In this document: positions 28,391 to 38,279 of the stretch, piece after piece
Layout: each line of letters begins with the position of its first letter
Position numbering within the stretch: position 1 is the first letter of the stretch
NCBI RefSeq assembly: GCF_007197645.1
Contig: NZ_VKGK01000010.1
Location: 1-64,000 of the forward strand
Direction: 5' to 3'
Length of the DNA: 64,000 nucleotides
Origin: Shewanella hanedai
GTDB lineage: Bacteria; Pseudomonadota; Gammaproteobacteria; Enterobacterales; Shewanellaceae
Made by a program: the position numbers and the translations under genes
Notes under the pieces: model-generated
The model's input: only the letters and a program-made list of their open reading frames with translations
Database searches by the model: none
Told to the model about the DNA's origin: nothing

Positions 28391-29776
28391 TTACTTTTTA
28401 CGCCAAGTCGTACCGCTAGGTCCATCTTCGAGAATCACACCTAAGGCATTTAAGCCATCACGTGCAACATCAGCAGCTGGCCAATCTTTCTCGACTCTTG
28501 CTCGATTACGTTCGGCAATCAGCGCTTCAACTTGAGCCACTTCATCGTCATTGGTCTCACCTTTAAAGAAGGTATCAACGTCTTGATCTAATATTCCAAG
28601 TACGTCTGCCAACTCTTTTAAGCGCACAGCAAGCGCGGACGCTTGAGCAATATCCGTCAATTTAAGGCGGTTAATCTCACGCACCATATCAAACAAGACT
28701 GAATAAGCTTCAGGGGTATTAAAATCATCATCCATCGCCTGCTTAAACTTAGCAACAAAGTTTTCAGCCGCTGCAGGATCAACGGTTAAATCCAGATCTT
28801 TAAGTGCCGTATACAAGCGCTCTAACGCAGATTTAGCCTGCTTAAGGTTATCTTCTGAATAGTTAAGTTGACTACGGTAATGGCCGGACAATAAGAAATA
28901 ACGAATTGTCGCAGCATCATAGTGAGCCAACACGTCTCTGATGGTGAAAAAGTTATTAAGAGACTTAGACATCTTCTCTTTATCAACCATGACCATACCG
29001 GTATGCATCCAGTAGTTCACATACGGTGTGTTATGGGCACAGCAAGATTGTGCAATTTCATTCTCATGATGTGGAAACTGAAGATCGCTGCCGCCACCAT
29101 GTATGTCGAAATGTTGACCAAGATGTTTGCTGTTCATCGCTGAACATTCAATATGCCATCCTGGTCTACCTGGTCCCCAAGGTGACTCCCATGTAGGTTC
29201 ACCCGGCTTAGACATTTTCCATAAAACAAAGTCCATCGGATCGCGTTTAGTGTCTTCTACTTCAACGCGAGCGCCTGCTTGGAGTTGTTCTAAGTTTTGC
29301 CCTGATAAACGACCATACTCAGGAAATGATGAAACACTAAACAACACATCACCATTGCTCGACACATAGGCATGCTCTTTTTCGATAAGTGTTTCGACCA
29401 TCTCGATAATTTCAGGCATGTGCAATGTTGCTTTAGGCTCAAAATCAGGACGTTTCATATTTAATGAATCGAAATCTCTGTGCATCTCACCAATCAAACG
29501 TTCTGTCAGCGAGTCACAGCTTTCATTATTTTCTGCCGCACGCTTAATGATCTTGTCATCAACATCGGTAATATTGCGCAGGAAATTAACGTCGTAACCA
29601 GAATAACGTAAATATCTCACGATCATGTCGAAAGCAACAAAAGTACGCCCGTGACCAATATGACAGAGGTCATAGATGGTTATCCCACACACATACATGC
29701 CCACTTTACCGGGCTGTATTGGTTTGAATTCCTCTTTTTGGCGGCTCAGACTGTTGTATAGCTTCAACATCGACAT
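28391..29776 (-). CDS. cysS: Cysteinyl-tRNA synthetase
   Basis: 461 aa, class I synthetase. The zinc-ligand Cys and HIGH motif occur together in [15 protein letters not shown]; further zinc ligands are in the [11 protein letters not shown] region and HHENE. The KMSKS motif is [14 protein letters not shown] anticodon-binding region follows. It charges tRNA-Cys. The gene is divergent from ppiB with about 247 bp between. Confidence 0.97.
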   Translation of the reverse strand: MSMLKLYNSLSRQKEEFKPIQPGKVGMYVCGITIYDLCHIGHGRTFVAFDMIVRYLRYSGYDVNFLRNITDVDDKIIKRAAENNESCDSLTERLIGEMHRDFDSLNMKRPDFEPKATLHMPEIIEMVETLIEKEHAYVSSNGDVLFSVSSFPEYGRLSGQNLEQLQAGARVEVEDTKRDPMDFVLWKMSKPGEPTWESPWGPGRPGWHIECSAMNSKHLGQHFDIHGGGSDLQFPHHENEIAQSCCAHNTPYVNYWMHTGMVMVDKEKMSKSLNNFFTIRDVLAHYDAATIRYFLLSGHYRSQLNYSEDNLKQAKSALERLYTALKDLDLTVDPAAAENFVAKFKQAMDDDFNTPEAYSVLFDMVREINRLKLTDIAQASALAVRLKELADVLGILDQDVDTFFKGETNDDEVAQVEALIAERNRARVEKDWPAADVARDGLNALGVILEDGPSGTTWRKK

Positions 29777-30023
29777 TCTCTTCTACAAAAACAAATAAAA
29801 TAGTGGGTTTAGTCTATCATTGGCAAACAGGTGCTTCCATTAGTTTTAAGCGATTGTGAGGCTAGGGTAAACACATTTTTAATCTTTAAGAGTGTTTTAG
29901 CCATCAAAGCAGATAAATGCACTTCTTTAGCGGCAATTATAGGCACTAGCTCTTTATGCTCTAACGCATTTACGTTAGAATCCTGCCACTATTTATATTG
30001 TTCAATTTAATGAGAATCAAATC

Positions 30024-30524
30024 ATGATCACTCTTCATACCAATCACGGTGACATCGTTTTAGAACTAGACGCAGAAAAAGCGCCTATCACTGCAGAAAA
30101 CTTCACCAAGTACGTTAAAGATGGTTTCTTTGACGGAACTATTTTTCACCGTGTTATTGACGGTTTCATGGTTCAAGGTGGCGGTTTCACAGAAGATATG
30201 GTTCAAAAAGACAATGGTGAAACCATTAAGAATGAAGCTAACAATGGTTTATCGAACCTTGTTGGTACTATTGCAATGGCAAGAACCTCTGATCCTCATT
30301 CAGCAACGGCTCAGTTCTTTATCAACATCAACGACAACACTTTCCTTGATTTTAAGTCTGAGACTTCTCAAGGTTGGGGTTACTGTGTATTTGGCAAAGT
30401 GTCTGCCGGTATGGATGTCGTCAATAAGATCAAAGCGGTTAGCACCGGTAACCGTGGCATGCATCAAGATGTCCCTCTTGAAGCTGTTGTTATCGAAAAA
30501 GTAACCATTGCTGACGCTGAATAA
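30024..30524 (+). CDS. ppiB: Cytoplasmic cyclophilin-type peptidyl-prolyl isomerase PpiB
   Basis: 166 aa without a signal peptide, so cytoplasmic. Cyclophilin motifs are [13 protein letters not shown], with the catalytic Arg, and [12 protein letters not shown]. It isomerises Xaa-Pro bonds. lpxH starts 10 bp after its stop, and the ppiB-lpxH pairing is conserved in gammaproteobacteria. Confidence 0.95.
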   Translation: MITLHTNHGDIVLELDAEKAPITAENFTKYVKDGFFDGTIFHRVIDGFMVQGGGFTEDMVQKDNGETIKNEANNGLSNLVGTIAMARTSDPHSATAQFFININDNTFLDFKSETSQGWGYCVFGKVSAGMDVVNKIKAVSTGNRGMHQDVPLEAVVIEKVTIADAE

Positions 30525-30533
30525 GTCAGTTTA

Positions 30534-31274
30534 ATGCGCACACTTTTTATTGGCGATCTGCACTTATGTGCTGATCGCCCTGATATCACCGCAGCCTTTA
30601 ATCTCTTCCTCGATAACGAACTCAATGATGTCGAAGCACTCTATATTTTAGGCGACCTGTTTGAAGTGTGGATAGGTGATGACATTGCAGAACCTTTTGC
30701 GCTTGCTCTAGCCGCAAAATTAAAAACGATTTCAGCCCGTCTTCCTATCTATTACATCCATGGCAATCGTGACTTTTTGATCGGCAAAAAATTCGCCCAA
30801 ATGTCTGGCATGATTTTGCTACCAGAAGTGTACAAACTCGATCTCTACGGTGTACCGACAGTCATTCTTCACGGCGATAGCCTATGTACTTTAGACAAGT
30901 CATACCAGAGATTTAGATGCTTTAGAAACCTAACGGCCGTCAAATGGCTCTATGGGCAGCTGCCGAAGAAAAAGCGCATCAGCATCGCCCAAAAAATTCG
31001 TAATAAAAGCGCACAAAGCAACCAGTATAAAAGTATGATGATCATGGATGTAGAGGCTGAAGCCGTTGATGCACTCATGGAACAAACAAACACCTTACAG
31101 ATGATCCATGGCCACACTCATCGCCCTAATATCCATGATATAACCACTACATCTGGCATTTCAAAAAAACGAATTGTGGTGGGTGATTGGTACGATCAAA
31201 CGAGCATTTTGAGCATCAGCGCCAATAACACAGAGCTATCAAGCAGCCCGCTAAATTCAGATCTCGATCTTTAA
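30534..31274 (+). CDS. lpxH: UDP-2,3-diacylglucosamine diphosphatase LpxH
   Basis: 246 aa. This is a calcineurin-like phosphoesterase with the full metal-binding series: [37 protein letters not shown] and HGHTHRP. The enzyme hydrolyses UDP-2,3-diacylglucosamine to lipid X in lipid A synthesis at the inner-membrane face. It is probably cotranscribed with ppiB and converges with miaE. Confidence 0.95.
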   Translation: MRTLFIGDLHLCADRPDITAAFNLFLDNELNDVEALYILGDLFEVWIGDDIAEPFALALAAKLKTISARLPIYYIHGNRDFLIGKKFAQMSGMILLPEVYKLDLYGVPTVILHGDSLCTLDKSYQRFRCFRNLTAVKWLYGQLPKKKRISIAQKIRNKSAQSNQYKSMMIMDVEAEAVDALMEQTNTLQMIHGHTHRPNIHDITTTSGISKKRIVVGDWYDQTSILSISANNTELSSSPLNSDLDL

Positions 31275-31326
31275 TCTAATAGTAAAGACGTAATACCAAA
31301 TCCCCTACCCTCAATTCCAATAATGC

Positions 31327-32091
31327 CTATTGGGGAGCACCGCTATGGAAGTTAAATTCAGGATCTATTGAGCTAATAAGTTCAGCTTCACGTTCAGCAA
31401 TAACAGCAATGCGATCACTGATATCACCACCTGCAATATCCTCAGCCAACAGTAAGTAATCTTGATAGTGCCTAGCCTCAGAACGCAGTAAGGAAACATA
31501 AAACTTATTAAGCACATCATCAAGAAAGGGAGCAAGCTTCGCGAAACGCTCGCAAGATCTCGCTTCAATAAACGCACCAATAATAAGTTTATCGATCATT
31601 GCAGCAGGCTCATGAGTCCGCACCATTTTCATCATCCCTTTTGCGTATCGACCTGCTCGGCGATTCTCATAAGGAATGTCCCGCTCTTGCATAATTTCTA
31701 GCACTTGCTCGAAATGATGAAACTCCTCTTTAATCAATCTCACCATTTTGCTGATCAAAGCTTGTCCCTGTTCAAAACCTGGCTTGGCAATAAGATTGAT
31801 CGCGGTATCATTCTTTTTACTGTTCCTTGCTAAGAAAGCATCTACATCCCTATCTTTACGGTACACAAACTCCTCATAAGGCTTAGCCCAATCCAGCAAA
31901 ATCTGACCACTGTCCTTATCAATTGCGTATTTTCTCACCAAAAACATCGCAGTTTGCGCAGCCTTTAGCTCACAATTACAGTGATCGATCAGTAATGTGG
32001 CTAGGTTTTCAGGTTTAACTGCGGTTTGGATCCAGCTATCGGGTGTTTCACATTTAAGAAAAGCATGTATCGGCGCTAACAAGTCTTGCAT
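31327..32091 (-). CDS. miaE: tRNA-(ms2io6A37) hydroxylase MiaE
   Basis: 254 aa, a ferritin-like di-iron monooxygenase. Candidate ligands are in EEFHHFEQVLEIM, EARSCERFAKL and LRSEARHYQDYL. It hydroxylates the isopentenyl group of 2-methylthio-N6-isopentenyladenosine at tRNA position 37 using O2. It is a single gene on the minus strand; the length matches the longer gammaproteobacterial form. Confidence 0.9.
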   Translation of the reverse strand: MQDLLAPIHAFLKCETPDSWIQTAVKPENLATLLIDHCNCELKAAQTAMFLVRKYAIDKDSGQILLDWAKPYEEFVYRKDRDVDAFLARNSKKNDTAINLIAKPGFEQGQALISKMVRLIKEEFHHFEQVLEIMQERDIPYENRRAGRYAKGMMKMVRTHEPAAMIDKLIIGAFIEARSCERFAKLAPFLDDVLNKFYVSLLRSEARHYQDYLLLAEDIAGGDISDRIAVIAEREAELISSIDPEFNFHSGAPQ

Positions 32092-32491
32092 GTTGTCTTT
32101 AATCTCTCATTGAAAAAGCGACACGTATTTATCAATATTATACCAGCTACTTAAACTGAAATACCCTGCTAATTTTGCCCCTTCTAATCAATCAATAGAC
32201 TTAATAATTCCGTCAATCAAATCAAAAAAAACTGTGTTTAAGAATCGAAAAACGGATAAAGATCAACAAATCAATAACAAAGTTAACTTGACTCCCACTC
32301 GTTTTTGTTCAATAAATAAACTTATACCATACCTTTTTATCTATACATTATTAGGATAGGTATCGTGAGCCGCATGGTCTTTGGGAGCAGACCAATGGCT
32401 AATACTCGAAATGTTCATTTATAGAATTAGGGTATAGAGGGTTCGTCTGCAGTTTGGCGAGCAAAAGTTAAGCTAAACAAGGATAATTATA
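32092..32491. other. Intergenic region upstream of the Yip1-family gene
   Basis: This 400-bp AT-rich gap between divergent miaE and the membrane protein has no credible gene, repeat or hairpin by eye. Confidence 0.35.
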
Positions 32492-33088
32492 ATGATATTG
32501 AACCACTTAATGGGGCTATACACTCATCCAAAAGAAGAGTGGCACACAATTGAACAGAATCATGAGGCGCTGAAAAGCAGCCTAAGTCATGTGGTTTTAG
32601 TCGCACTCATTCCAGTATTTTGCACCTTTATCGCATCCACCCAAATTGGCTGGAATTTAGGCGTTGGTGATCCACTGTTCCTCACTCAAGATAGTGCAAT
32701 GTTAATGTCTGTCGGCATGTATTTTGGCTTAATCGCCGGTGTTTTCGGCTTAGCTTATCTGGCATTTTGGATGGCTAAAACTTTCGATGCAGACCCAAGC
32801 TTTACTCAAGCATTAGAACTCGCCTCTTACACGGCGACGCCGCTGTTCATGGTAGGTTTAGCTGCACTTTATCCTGCGGTATGGTTTGTGATGGTCATTG
32901 GACTACTTGGATTAGCATACTCAGTATACCTGCTCTATACCGGCGTACCGATTATTATGAATATCCCAGAAGAGAAAGGGTTCATTTACGCAAGTTCCGT
33001 GGTTACTGCAGGGCTCGTTCTGTTAGTCGGTTTAATGGCTTCAAGCGTTATTTTATGGAGTATGGGTTTCGGTCCAATGGCGGTGTAA
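32492..33088 (+). CDS. Yip1-domain inner-membrane protein
   Basis: 198 aa. It starts MILNHLMGLYTHPKEEWHTIEQ, a signature of bacterial YIP1 family proteins, then shows five hydrophobic segments (about residues 32-50, 71-95, 112-130, 128-150, 165-190). A GGATAA site precedes the ATG. The function of bacterial Yip1-like proteins is unknown. It is monocistronic, convergent with glnS across a shared terminator. Confidence 0.8.
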   Translation: MILNHLMGLYTHPKEEWHTIEQNHEALKSSLSHVVLVALIPVFCTFIASTQIGWNLGVGDPLFLTQDSAMLMSVGMYFGLIAGVFGLAYLAFWMAKTFDADPSFTQALELASYTATPLFMVGLAALYPAVWFVMVIGLLGLAYSVYLLYTGVPIIMNIPEEKGFIYASSVVTAGLVLLVGLMASSVILWSMGFGPMAV

Positions 33089-33117
33089 ATAGATTTAAAT
33101 AGAAATCCTAAGATAAC

Positions 33118-33152
33118 AAAAAGGCTTTAGGGATAACCCTAAAGCCTTTTTA
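33118..33152. terminator. Bidirectional terminator between the Yip1 gene and glnS
   Basis: The perfect stem AAAAGGCTTTAGGG / CCCTAAAGCCTTTT has an ATAA-type loop and A/T flanks on both sides. Confidence 0.92.
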
Positions 33153-33174
33153 GTGCAGTAACTTCAACAATTAA

Positions 33175-34845
33175 TTACTGAGACGAATCTCTTAACGCAA
33201 CAGTTAAGTTAAACACAAGTTTTTCCGGCGTTGAATCCTTGCTATCAGCGCAGAAGTAACCTTCACGCTCAAACTGGTAAGCTTTTTCAGCTTCAGCATT
33301 AACAAGATTCGCTTCAACTAAACCATGAGCGACGACCAGTGAATTAGGGTTAAGCACCTCATCAACAGTCTCTGCAGCTGCAGGGTTAGCATCCGTAAAT
33401 AAACGCTCATAAAGACGGAACTCGGCAGGTTTAGCAGTCGTTGCTTCAACCCAGTGAATAACCCCTTTTACTTTGCGTCCATCAGATGGGTTCTTACCTA
33501 ATGTTTCGTCATCATAGCTACAGTAAATCGTCGTGACTTTACCATCAGCATCTTTATCACAACGCTCAGCTTTAATCACATAAGCGTTACGTAAACGTAC
33601 CTCTTTGCCTTGCACTAAACGCTTGTACTTTTTGTTAGCTTCTTCACGGAAATCATCAGCATCGATGTAAAGTTCGCGACCAAACGTTAGCTCTCGCGTT
33701 CCCATCTCTTCATTGCTCGGATGTATTGGAGCATTCAAAGTCTCAAGCTGACCTTCAGGGTAGTTCTCAATAATCACTTTAACCGGATTAATAACGGCCA
33801 TCGCACGAGGCGCTGATTCATTCAGTTCTTCACGAATACAGGCGTCTAACATTGCCACTTCGACCATGTTATCTTGCTTAGTCACGCCAATACGCAAACA
33901 GAATTCGCGAATTGAAGCCGCGGTATAACCACGACGACGCAGACCTGCAATCGTTGGCATACGAGGGTCATCCCAACCTTGAACAAGCTCACGCACCACA
34001 AGATCGTTAAGCTTTCGCTTAGACATCAAGGTGTATTCAAGATTTAAGCGAGAGAACTCATACTGATGAGTACGGTTAGGCGCCTGAAAATCATCTAAAT
34101 GATCCAGTACCCAATCATACAAACGGCGGTTATCCTGAAACTCTAACGTACACAAAGAGTGACTGATATTCTCAATCGCATCAGAGATACAGTGAGTAAA
34201 GTCGTACATTGGATAAATGCACCACTTATCACCCGTTTGATGATGATGAGCGAAACGGACACGATAGATAATCGGATCACGCATACACATAAATGATGAT
34301 GCCATATCGATTTTAGCGCGCAGCGAACATTCACCCTCTTTAAATTCACCTTTACGCATCTTTTCGAATAGCTCAAGGTTCTCTTCAACAGAGGTGTCAC
34401 GGTAAGGACTGTTCTTGCCAGGCTCTTTCAATGTTCCGCGGTATTCACGGGTCTGCTCACCATTAAGAAAGCAAACATAGGCTAAGCCTTTATTGATCAA
34501 CTCAATGGCATATTGGTGCAACTGGTCAAAATAGTTTGATGAATAACGAATATCACCATCCCATGTAAACCCAAGCCACTTCACATCGTCCTGAATCGAA
34601 TGAACGTAATCGATATCTTCTTTCTCAGGATTTGTGTCATCAAAACGTAAGTTACATTGACCTTTATAATCTTTCGCTATACCAAAATTGAGGCAGATAG
34701 ATTTTGCATGGCCAATATGAAGAAAGCCATTAGGCTCCGGCGGAAAACGAGTATGCACACTGGTGTGCTTACCGCTTTCAAGATCTTCATCTATGATGCT
34801 ACGAATGAAGTTACTAGGACGAACTTCGCTGTCCAGATGACTCAT
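33175..34845 (-). CDS. glnS: Glutaminyl-tRNA synthetase
   Basis: 556 aa, class Ib synthetase. The HIGH motif lies in [17 protein letters not shown] and the KMSKS counterpart in LMSKRKL. The C-terminal beta-barrel anticodon-binding domain runs from about residue 340. It charges tRNA-Gln. The gene has its own terminator and a short upstream region after the feoB terminator. Confidence 0.97.
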   Translation of the reverse strand: MSHLDSEVRPSNFIRSIIDEDLESGKHTSVHTRFPPEPNGFLHIGHAKSICLNFGIAKDYKGQCNLRFDDTNPEKEDIDYVHSIQDDVKWLGFTWDGDIRYSSNYFDQLHQYAIELINKGLAYVCFLNGEQTREYRGTLKEPGKNSPYRDTSVEENLELFEKMRKGEFKEGECSLRAKIDMASSFMCMRDPIIYRVRFAHHHQTGDKWCIYPMYDFTHCISDAIENISHSLCTLEFQDNRRLYDWVLDHLDDFQAPNRTHQYEFSRLNLEYTLMSKRKLNDLVVRELVQGWDDPRMPTIAGLRRRGYTAASIREFCLRIGVTKQDNMVEVAMLDACIREELNESAPRAMAVINPVKVIIENYPEGQLETLNAPIHPSNEEMGTRELTFGRELYIDADDFREEANKKYKRLVQGKEVRLRNAYVIKAERCDKDADGKVTTIYCSYDDETLGKNPSDGRKVKGVIHWVEATTAKPAEFRLYERLFTDANPAAAETVDEVLNPNSLVVAHGLVEANLVNAEAEKAYQFEREGYFCADSKDSTPEKLVFNLTVALRDSSQ

Positions 34846-34957
34846 GATATTCCTCTTAAAGAACGATATATTTTGATGTAATTAAAAATATGATCCTATA
34901 TCTCAGACAGAGATACAACGCCTGATTCAGAATTATTTAAAACTAAGCTTGATAAAA

Positions 34958-34988
34958 CAAAAAAGCAGCGATAAACGCTGCTTTTTAA
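34958..34988 (-). terminator. Terminator after feoB
   Basis: The stem AAAAAGCAGCG / CGCTGCTTTTT with a 5-nt loop is followed by TGTTTT on the minus strand. It lies 14 bp past the feoB stop. Confidence 0.88.
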
Positions 34989-35001
34989 CACTGAAATGTA
35001 A

Positions 35002-37296
35002 TTATTCAGTAATGATTTTGATACCTGGGATGATTGTCTGACTGCGTTTTGCTTTACGCTTTAACCAAAGGTAAAAGAAGATCAAAGCCGAGACGAAGAA
35101 TCCAATCCATAAACCTGATTGTAGAGGATGCGCACTGAACGTTGCCGCCTGATAAAATACCGTTGCCGTGCCGTAAGCCAAAGCAAACGTCCACATCCCA
35201 GCAAAGGCAGCCCAACGTCCACCAAACTCACCAACTAACGCTCCCATTGCTGCAACACAAGGCGTGTAAAGCAAAATGAAGAGTAGATAAGCAAATGCAG
35301 CGGTCACTCCAGAGAAACCAGCTTGAAGTGCTGTAAAGGTCGAAGTATCAACCTCAAGCTCTTCTGAAGCAGCTTGAAGCGAAGAGACATCTCCAACATT
35401 TAATGAAAGTGGATCATCGAGCTGAATACCGAATAAGTTTTCAGGAATTGTCGCAATAGCTTCATTTAACGATTCAATGAAAGGCGTTAACTCCTCATCT
35501 CCATCATTAGGCGTGCTGTATAGACTGTTCAAAGTCCCCACAACCGCTTCCTTAGCGAAAATACCTGTAATAATACCAACTGTGGCTGGCCAGTTATCCT
35601 GCTCAACTCCCATAGGGGCGAAGAATGGGGTTACTTTTTGGCTGGCAACACTCAAGACAGATTCAGAGCTGTCTTCATGCCCAAATGTGCCATCTATGCC
35701 TATCGCATTAACGAAGTTGAGTAACGTCACCACAATAACAATGGTTTTACCCGCACCAAAAATAAAGCTCTTAGTACGTTTAGCGGTACGATTGAGTACC
35801 GTTTTTAATTTAGGCTTTTCGTAGCTTGGAAGCTCCATCACAACAGCACTGCTTGAGCCTGGTAATAGTGTTGAACGAAGTAATAACCCCGTCCCTACAG
35901 CTGCTAGCACGCCGATAATATAGAGAAGAAAAACTAAGTTTTGCCCAGACTCAGGAAAGAACGCTGCAGCAAAAAGTGCATATACCGGTAATCGAGCACC
36001 ACATGACATAAACGGCGCCATCATGCCCGTGACAATACGTTCACGCTCACTGCCTAACGTACGCGTTGCCATAATCGCCGGCACTGAACAACCAAAGCCG
36101 ACTATCATGGGCACAAATGCTTTTCCAGGCAGGCCAATTCGACGCATTAAGCCATCAACAACAAAGGCTGCACGAGCCATATATCCAGAGCCTTCCAATA
36201 CTGAAAGTGCCAAGAACAAAGCGGCAATAACGGGAATAAACGTCGCGACGGTTTGAATACCTTGACCGACACCACCCGCAATAATGGTCACTAACCAAGC
36301 AGGAGATCCCATGCTTGCCATGAATGCGCCAAGATGATCGACAAATAATGCGCCCGCTGTAATATCAAAAAAGTCGATAAACGAACTGCCCACATTAATA
36401 CTGAACATGAACATCAAATACATGACAAACAGAAAAACAGGCACACCAGCAATCGGGTGTAAAATAACTTTATCTAGCTTATCACTGATGGTTTCAGCGC
36501 CATTCGCTTTCACCGAAGAATCATACACACTTTGAACAAAATCAAAGCGCGTAGTCGCAATCATGATCTCGATATCTTTGCCTTGGTTAGACAACACATC
36601 TGAACATTGACTCACTTCTTCTTCCAACACGCTATTTTTAGACGGACTACAGCATTGGCCATTAGCCAGCATGGCGAGTGCACGTCCACGACTTAGCTCT
36701 TCTTCGCCAGATAACAGAGTGGCAATTCCCGTTTCAATTTCAGAACCGTACTCCAGAACTAAAGGGGCTTCAGACACTTTACCTTCAAGAAGGCCAACTA
36801 CTTGAGCTTTAACTTTTTCAATATCACCTTGCGCACGAGAACACACACTGACCACTGGACAGCCTAATGTTTCGCTCATTTCAGCGGTGTTGATCTCGAT
36901 ACCATGCTTTTTAGCAGCATCGATTTTATTCAACACCACAACCATAGGGATACCGAGTTCACGCAGTTGCACCGTAAGGTAAAGGTGCCTTTCAATATTC
37001 GTCGCATCAACTAAGTTGATAATGCCATCAACACGCTGCTCGGCAAGGTATTGCTGCGCTATCTGCTCGTCAAGAGAGCAATCACAACTATTGCCTGCGG
37101 GTAACAAGTCGTAGATACCGGGAAGATCTGTTAGATAAACATCAGCCCCGCTCAGCGTAAACAAACCGGTTTTCTTCTCTACCGTGACGCCAGACCAGTT
37201 ACCTACCTGTTGATTCGCCCCAGTTAGCGCATTAAAAAGTGTCGATTTACCCGCATTTGGATTGCCCACTGTGACACAATGAAACTGCTTAGACAT
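35002..37296 (-). CDS. feoB: Ferrous iron transporter FeoB
   Basis: 764 aa. The N-terminal G domain has G1 GNPNAGKST, G3 DLPGIYDL and G4 NKID, then a helical spacer. The membrane part has the two Gate regions: GCSVPAIMATR with the Cys implicated in Fe(II) passage, and the second around LLYTPCVAAMGAL. FeoB imports Fe(II) under anoxic conditions. feoA starts 1 bp upstream of the feoB start, and no feoC is seen. In a cell making many heme cytochromes this would be a main iron supply. Confidence 0.97.
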   Translation of the reverse strand: MSKQFHCVTVGNPNAGKSTLFNALTGANQQVGNWSGVTVEKKTGLFTLSGADVYLTDLPGIYDLLPAGNSCDCSLDEQIAQQYLAEQRVDGIINLVDATNIERHLYLTVQLRELGIPMVVVLNKIDAAKKHGIEINTAEMSETLGCPVVSVCSRAQGDIEKVKAQVVGLLEGKVSEAPLVLEYGSEIETGIATLLSGEEELSRGRALAMLANGQCCSPSKNSVLEEEVSQCSDVLSNQGKDIEIMIATTRFDFVQSVYDSSVKANGAETISDKLDKVILHPIAGVPVFLFVMYLMFMFSINVGSSFIDFFDITAGALFVDHLGAFMASMGSPAWLVTIIAGGVGQGIQTVATFIPVIAALFLALSVLEGSGYMARAAFVVDGLMRRIGLPGKAFVPMIVGFGCSVPAIMATRTLGSERERIVTGMMAPFMSCGARLPVYALFAAAFFPESGQNLVFLLYIIGVLAAVGTGLLLRSTLLPGSSSAVVMELPSYEKPKLKTVLNRTAKRTKSFIFGAGKTIVIVVTLLNFVNAIGIDGTFGHEDSSESVLSVASQKVTPFFAPMGVEQDNWPATVGIITGIFAKEAVVGTLNSLYSTPNDGDEELTPFIESLNEAIATIPENLFGIQLDDPLSLNVGDVSSLQAASEELEVDTSTFTALQAGFSGVTAAFAYLLFILLYTPCVAAMGALVGEFGGRWAAFAGMWTFALAYGTATVFYQAATFSAHPLQSGLWIGFFVSALIFFYLWLKRKAKRSQTIIPGIKIITE

Positions 37297-37297
37297 T

Positions 37298-37558
37298 CTA
37301 TTCTACCGCCTCAATTTTTACTGCTTCAATTTTTACAACTTCTATAATGTTGGCCAAATCACAACGCATACAGAGCCTGCTACCACGGATATCGAGTTCA
37401 AGACCTGAGCCTAGTGGCGCTTTACGAAGCAGTTGGAAACGGGTATTTGGCGTGATCCCCATTGATAGCAATTTACGTTTTACCACTGCCGGCAGTTCTA
37501 ACTGACCAACAGCTGCTATGGTGGCGTGTTCGCCAGGATTTAAATCGCTTAATTTCAT
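37298..37558 (-). CDS. feoA: Ferrous iron transport accessory protein FeoA
   Basis: 86 aa, an SH3-like FeoA domain: LSDLNPGEHATIAAVG, RKLLSMGITPNTRFQLLRKAP, LELDIRGSRLCMRCDLAN. FeoA supports FeoB activity at the membrane. The tail contains a small tandem repeat, VKIEAVKIEAV, produced by duplicated DNA of about 15 bp. It is divergent from omcA and first in the feoAB operon. Confidence 0.95.
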   Translation of the reverse strand: MKLSDLNPGEHATIAAVGQLELPAVVKRKLLSMGITPNTRFQLLRKAPLGSGLELDIRGSRLCMRCDLANIIEVVKIEAVKIEAVE

Positions 37559-37659
37559 TATGCTTTATACCTAGGTCTCAATAATTCTTAAACTTGTTCT
37601 AATTTTAACTAAGGTAAATGAGGAATAACTTTACCTAGATCAATTTTTGGTACTCGAAA

Positions 37660-37674
37660 CGATAATAGTTTTCA
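37660..37674. promoter_or_regulatory. Fur-like box upstream of feoA
   Basis: On the minus strand the sequence TGAAAACTATTATCG matches 11 of the 14 fixed positions of the Fur 7-1-7 consensus TGATAAT-N-ATTATCA. It lies about 100 bp upstream of feoA. Fe(II)-Fur repression of feoAB is usual in gammaproteobacteria. Confidence 0.5.
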
Positions 37675-37690
37675 ATTGTATTCTCTATTA

Positions 37691-37706
37691 TGTGACAAAA
37701 GTCACA
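37691..37706. promoter_or_regulatory. CRP-like site 1 in the feoA-omcA region
   Basis: TGTGACAAAAGTCACA has both perfect half sites (TGTGA-N6-TCACA). cAMP-CRP is the known activator of anaerobic respiration genes, including mtr and omcA, in Shewanella. The site lies 133 bp upstream of the feoA start and about 570 bp upstream of omcA, so it may serve feoAB. Confidence 0.75.
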
Positions 37707-37751
37707 ACTAATAAACGTCCGAACAAAATTAATTCCAAGGCCAGCCTTACT

Positions 37752-37766
37752 TGAGAACGATTATCA
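37752..37766. promoter_or_regulatory. Fur-like box in the feoA-omcA region
   Basis: TGAGAACGATTATCA matches 12 of 14 fixed positions of the Fur 7-1-7 consensus. It lies between the two CRP-like sites. Confidence 0.55.
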
Positions 37767-37804
37767 CTACGGCGTGAATTATGACGAAGCCCTCTCAACC
37801 TTGA

Positions 37805-37820
37805 CGTGACAAGCATCACA
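37805..37820. promoter_or_regulatory. CRP-like site 2 in the feoA-omcA region
   Basis: CGTGACAAGCATCACA matches the CRP palindrome except at the outer left base (GTGA-N6-TCAC core). It is centred 114 bp from site 1. Confidence 0.55.
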
Positions 37821-38196
37821 CTTTCGTCTTACTCCTCTAAATCAGAGCACTTTCTTCCTTAGTCCGACTCAAAAATCAACCATAAGCAATAAGGAGGTTA
37901 GTTAGCTTACAATCCTTGAACAACCGGAGAATCACGACCACATAAAACAGGACTAAATTAACGTTTTCATGCAAATTTAGACATCACATTCGGCGGGGAT
38001 TCAACTTAACAGAATCCGATAACACTCGAGCAAAAATACAAAACAGCCCTGAAATACCTTTCAACCATCTACCTCTAAAGAAATAGTCAGACCTAACTCA
38101 CATAAAGCGGCTAAAACACCTGCTAAAAAGCTCATGCTTAGTTAGCCTATAGGTGGAAATTAATTCCGCACACTAATCTCTTGATTAACAAGAGCT

Positions 38197-38211
38197 TGAT
38201 AATAAGAATCA
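38197..38211. promoter_or_regulatory. Fur-like box upstream of omcA
   Basis: TGATAATAAGAATCA matches 12 of 14 fixed positions of the Fur 7-1-7 consensus and overlaps a second inverted repeat (ATAAGA-5 nt-TCTTAT). It lies about 70 bp before the omcA start, near where a promoter is expected. Confidence 0.6.
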
Positions 38212-38279
38212 CTCTTATCTCAAGTTAAGCTAAATTAGCAAACGATTAGTGATGATTAAAACTATTGCAGGGAATAATC

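Noticed and set aside
37891..37945. AAGGAGG followed by a possible short leader peptide upstream of omcA
   Set aside because: The nearest start (TTG) is about 17 nt away and gives only nine codons; no attenuator structure follows.
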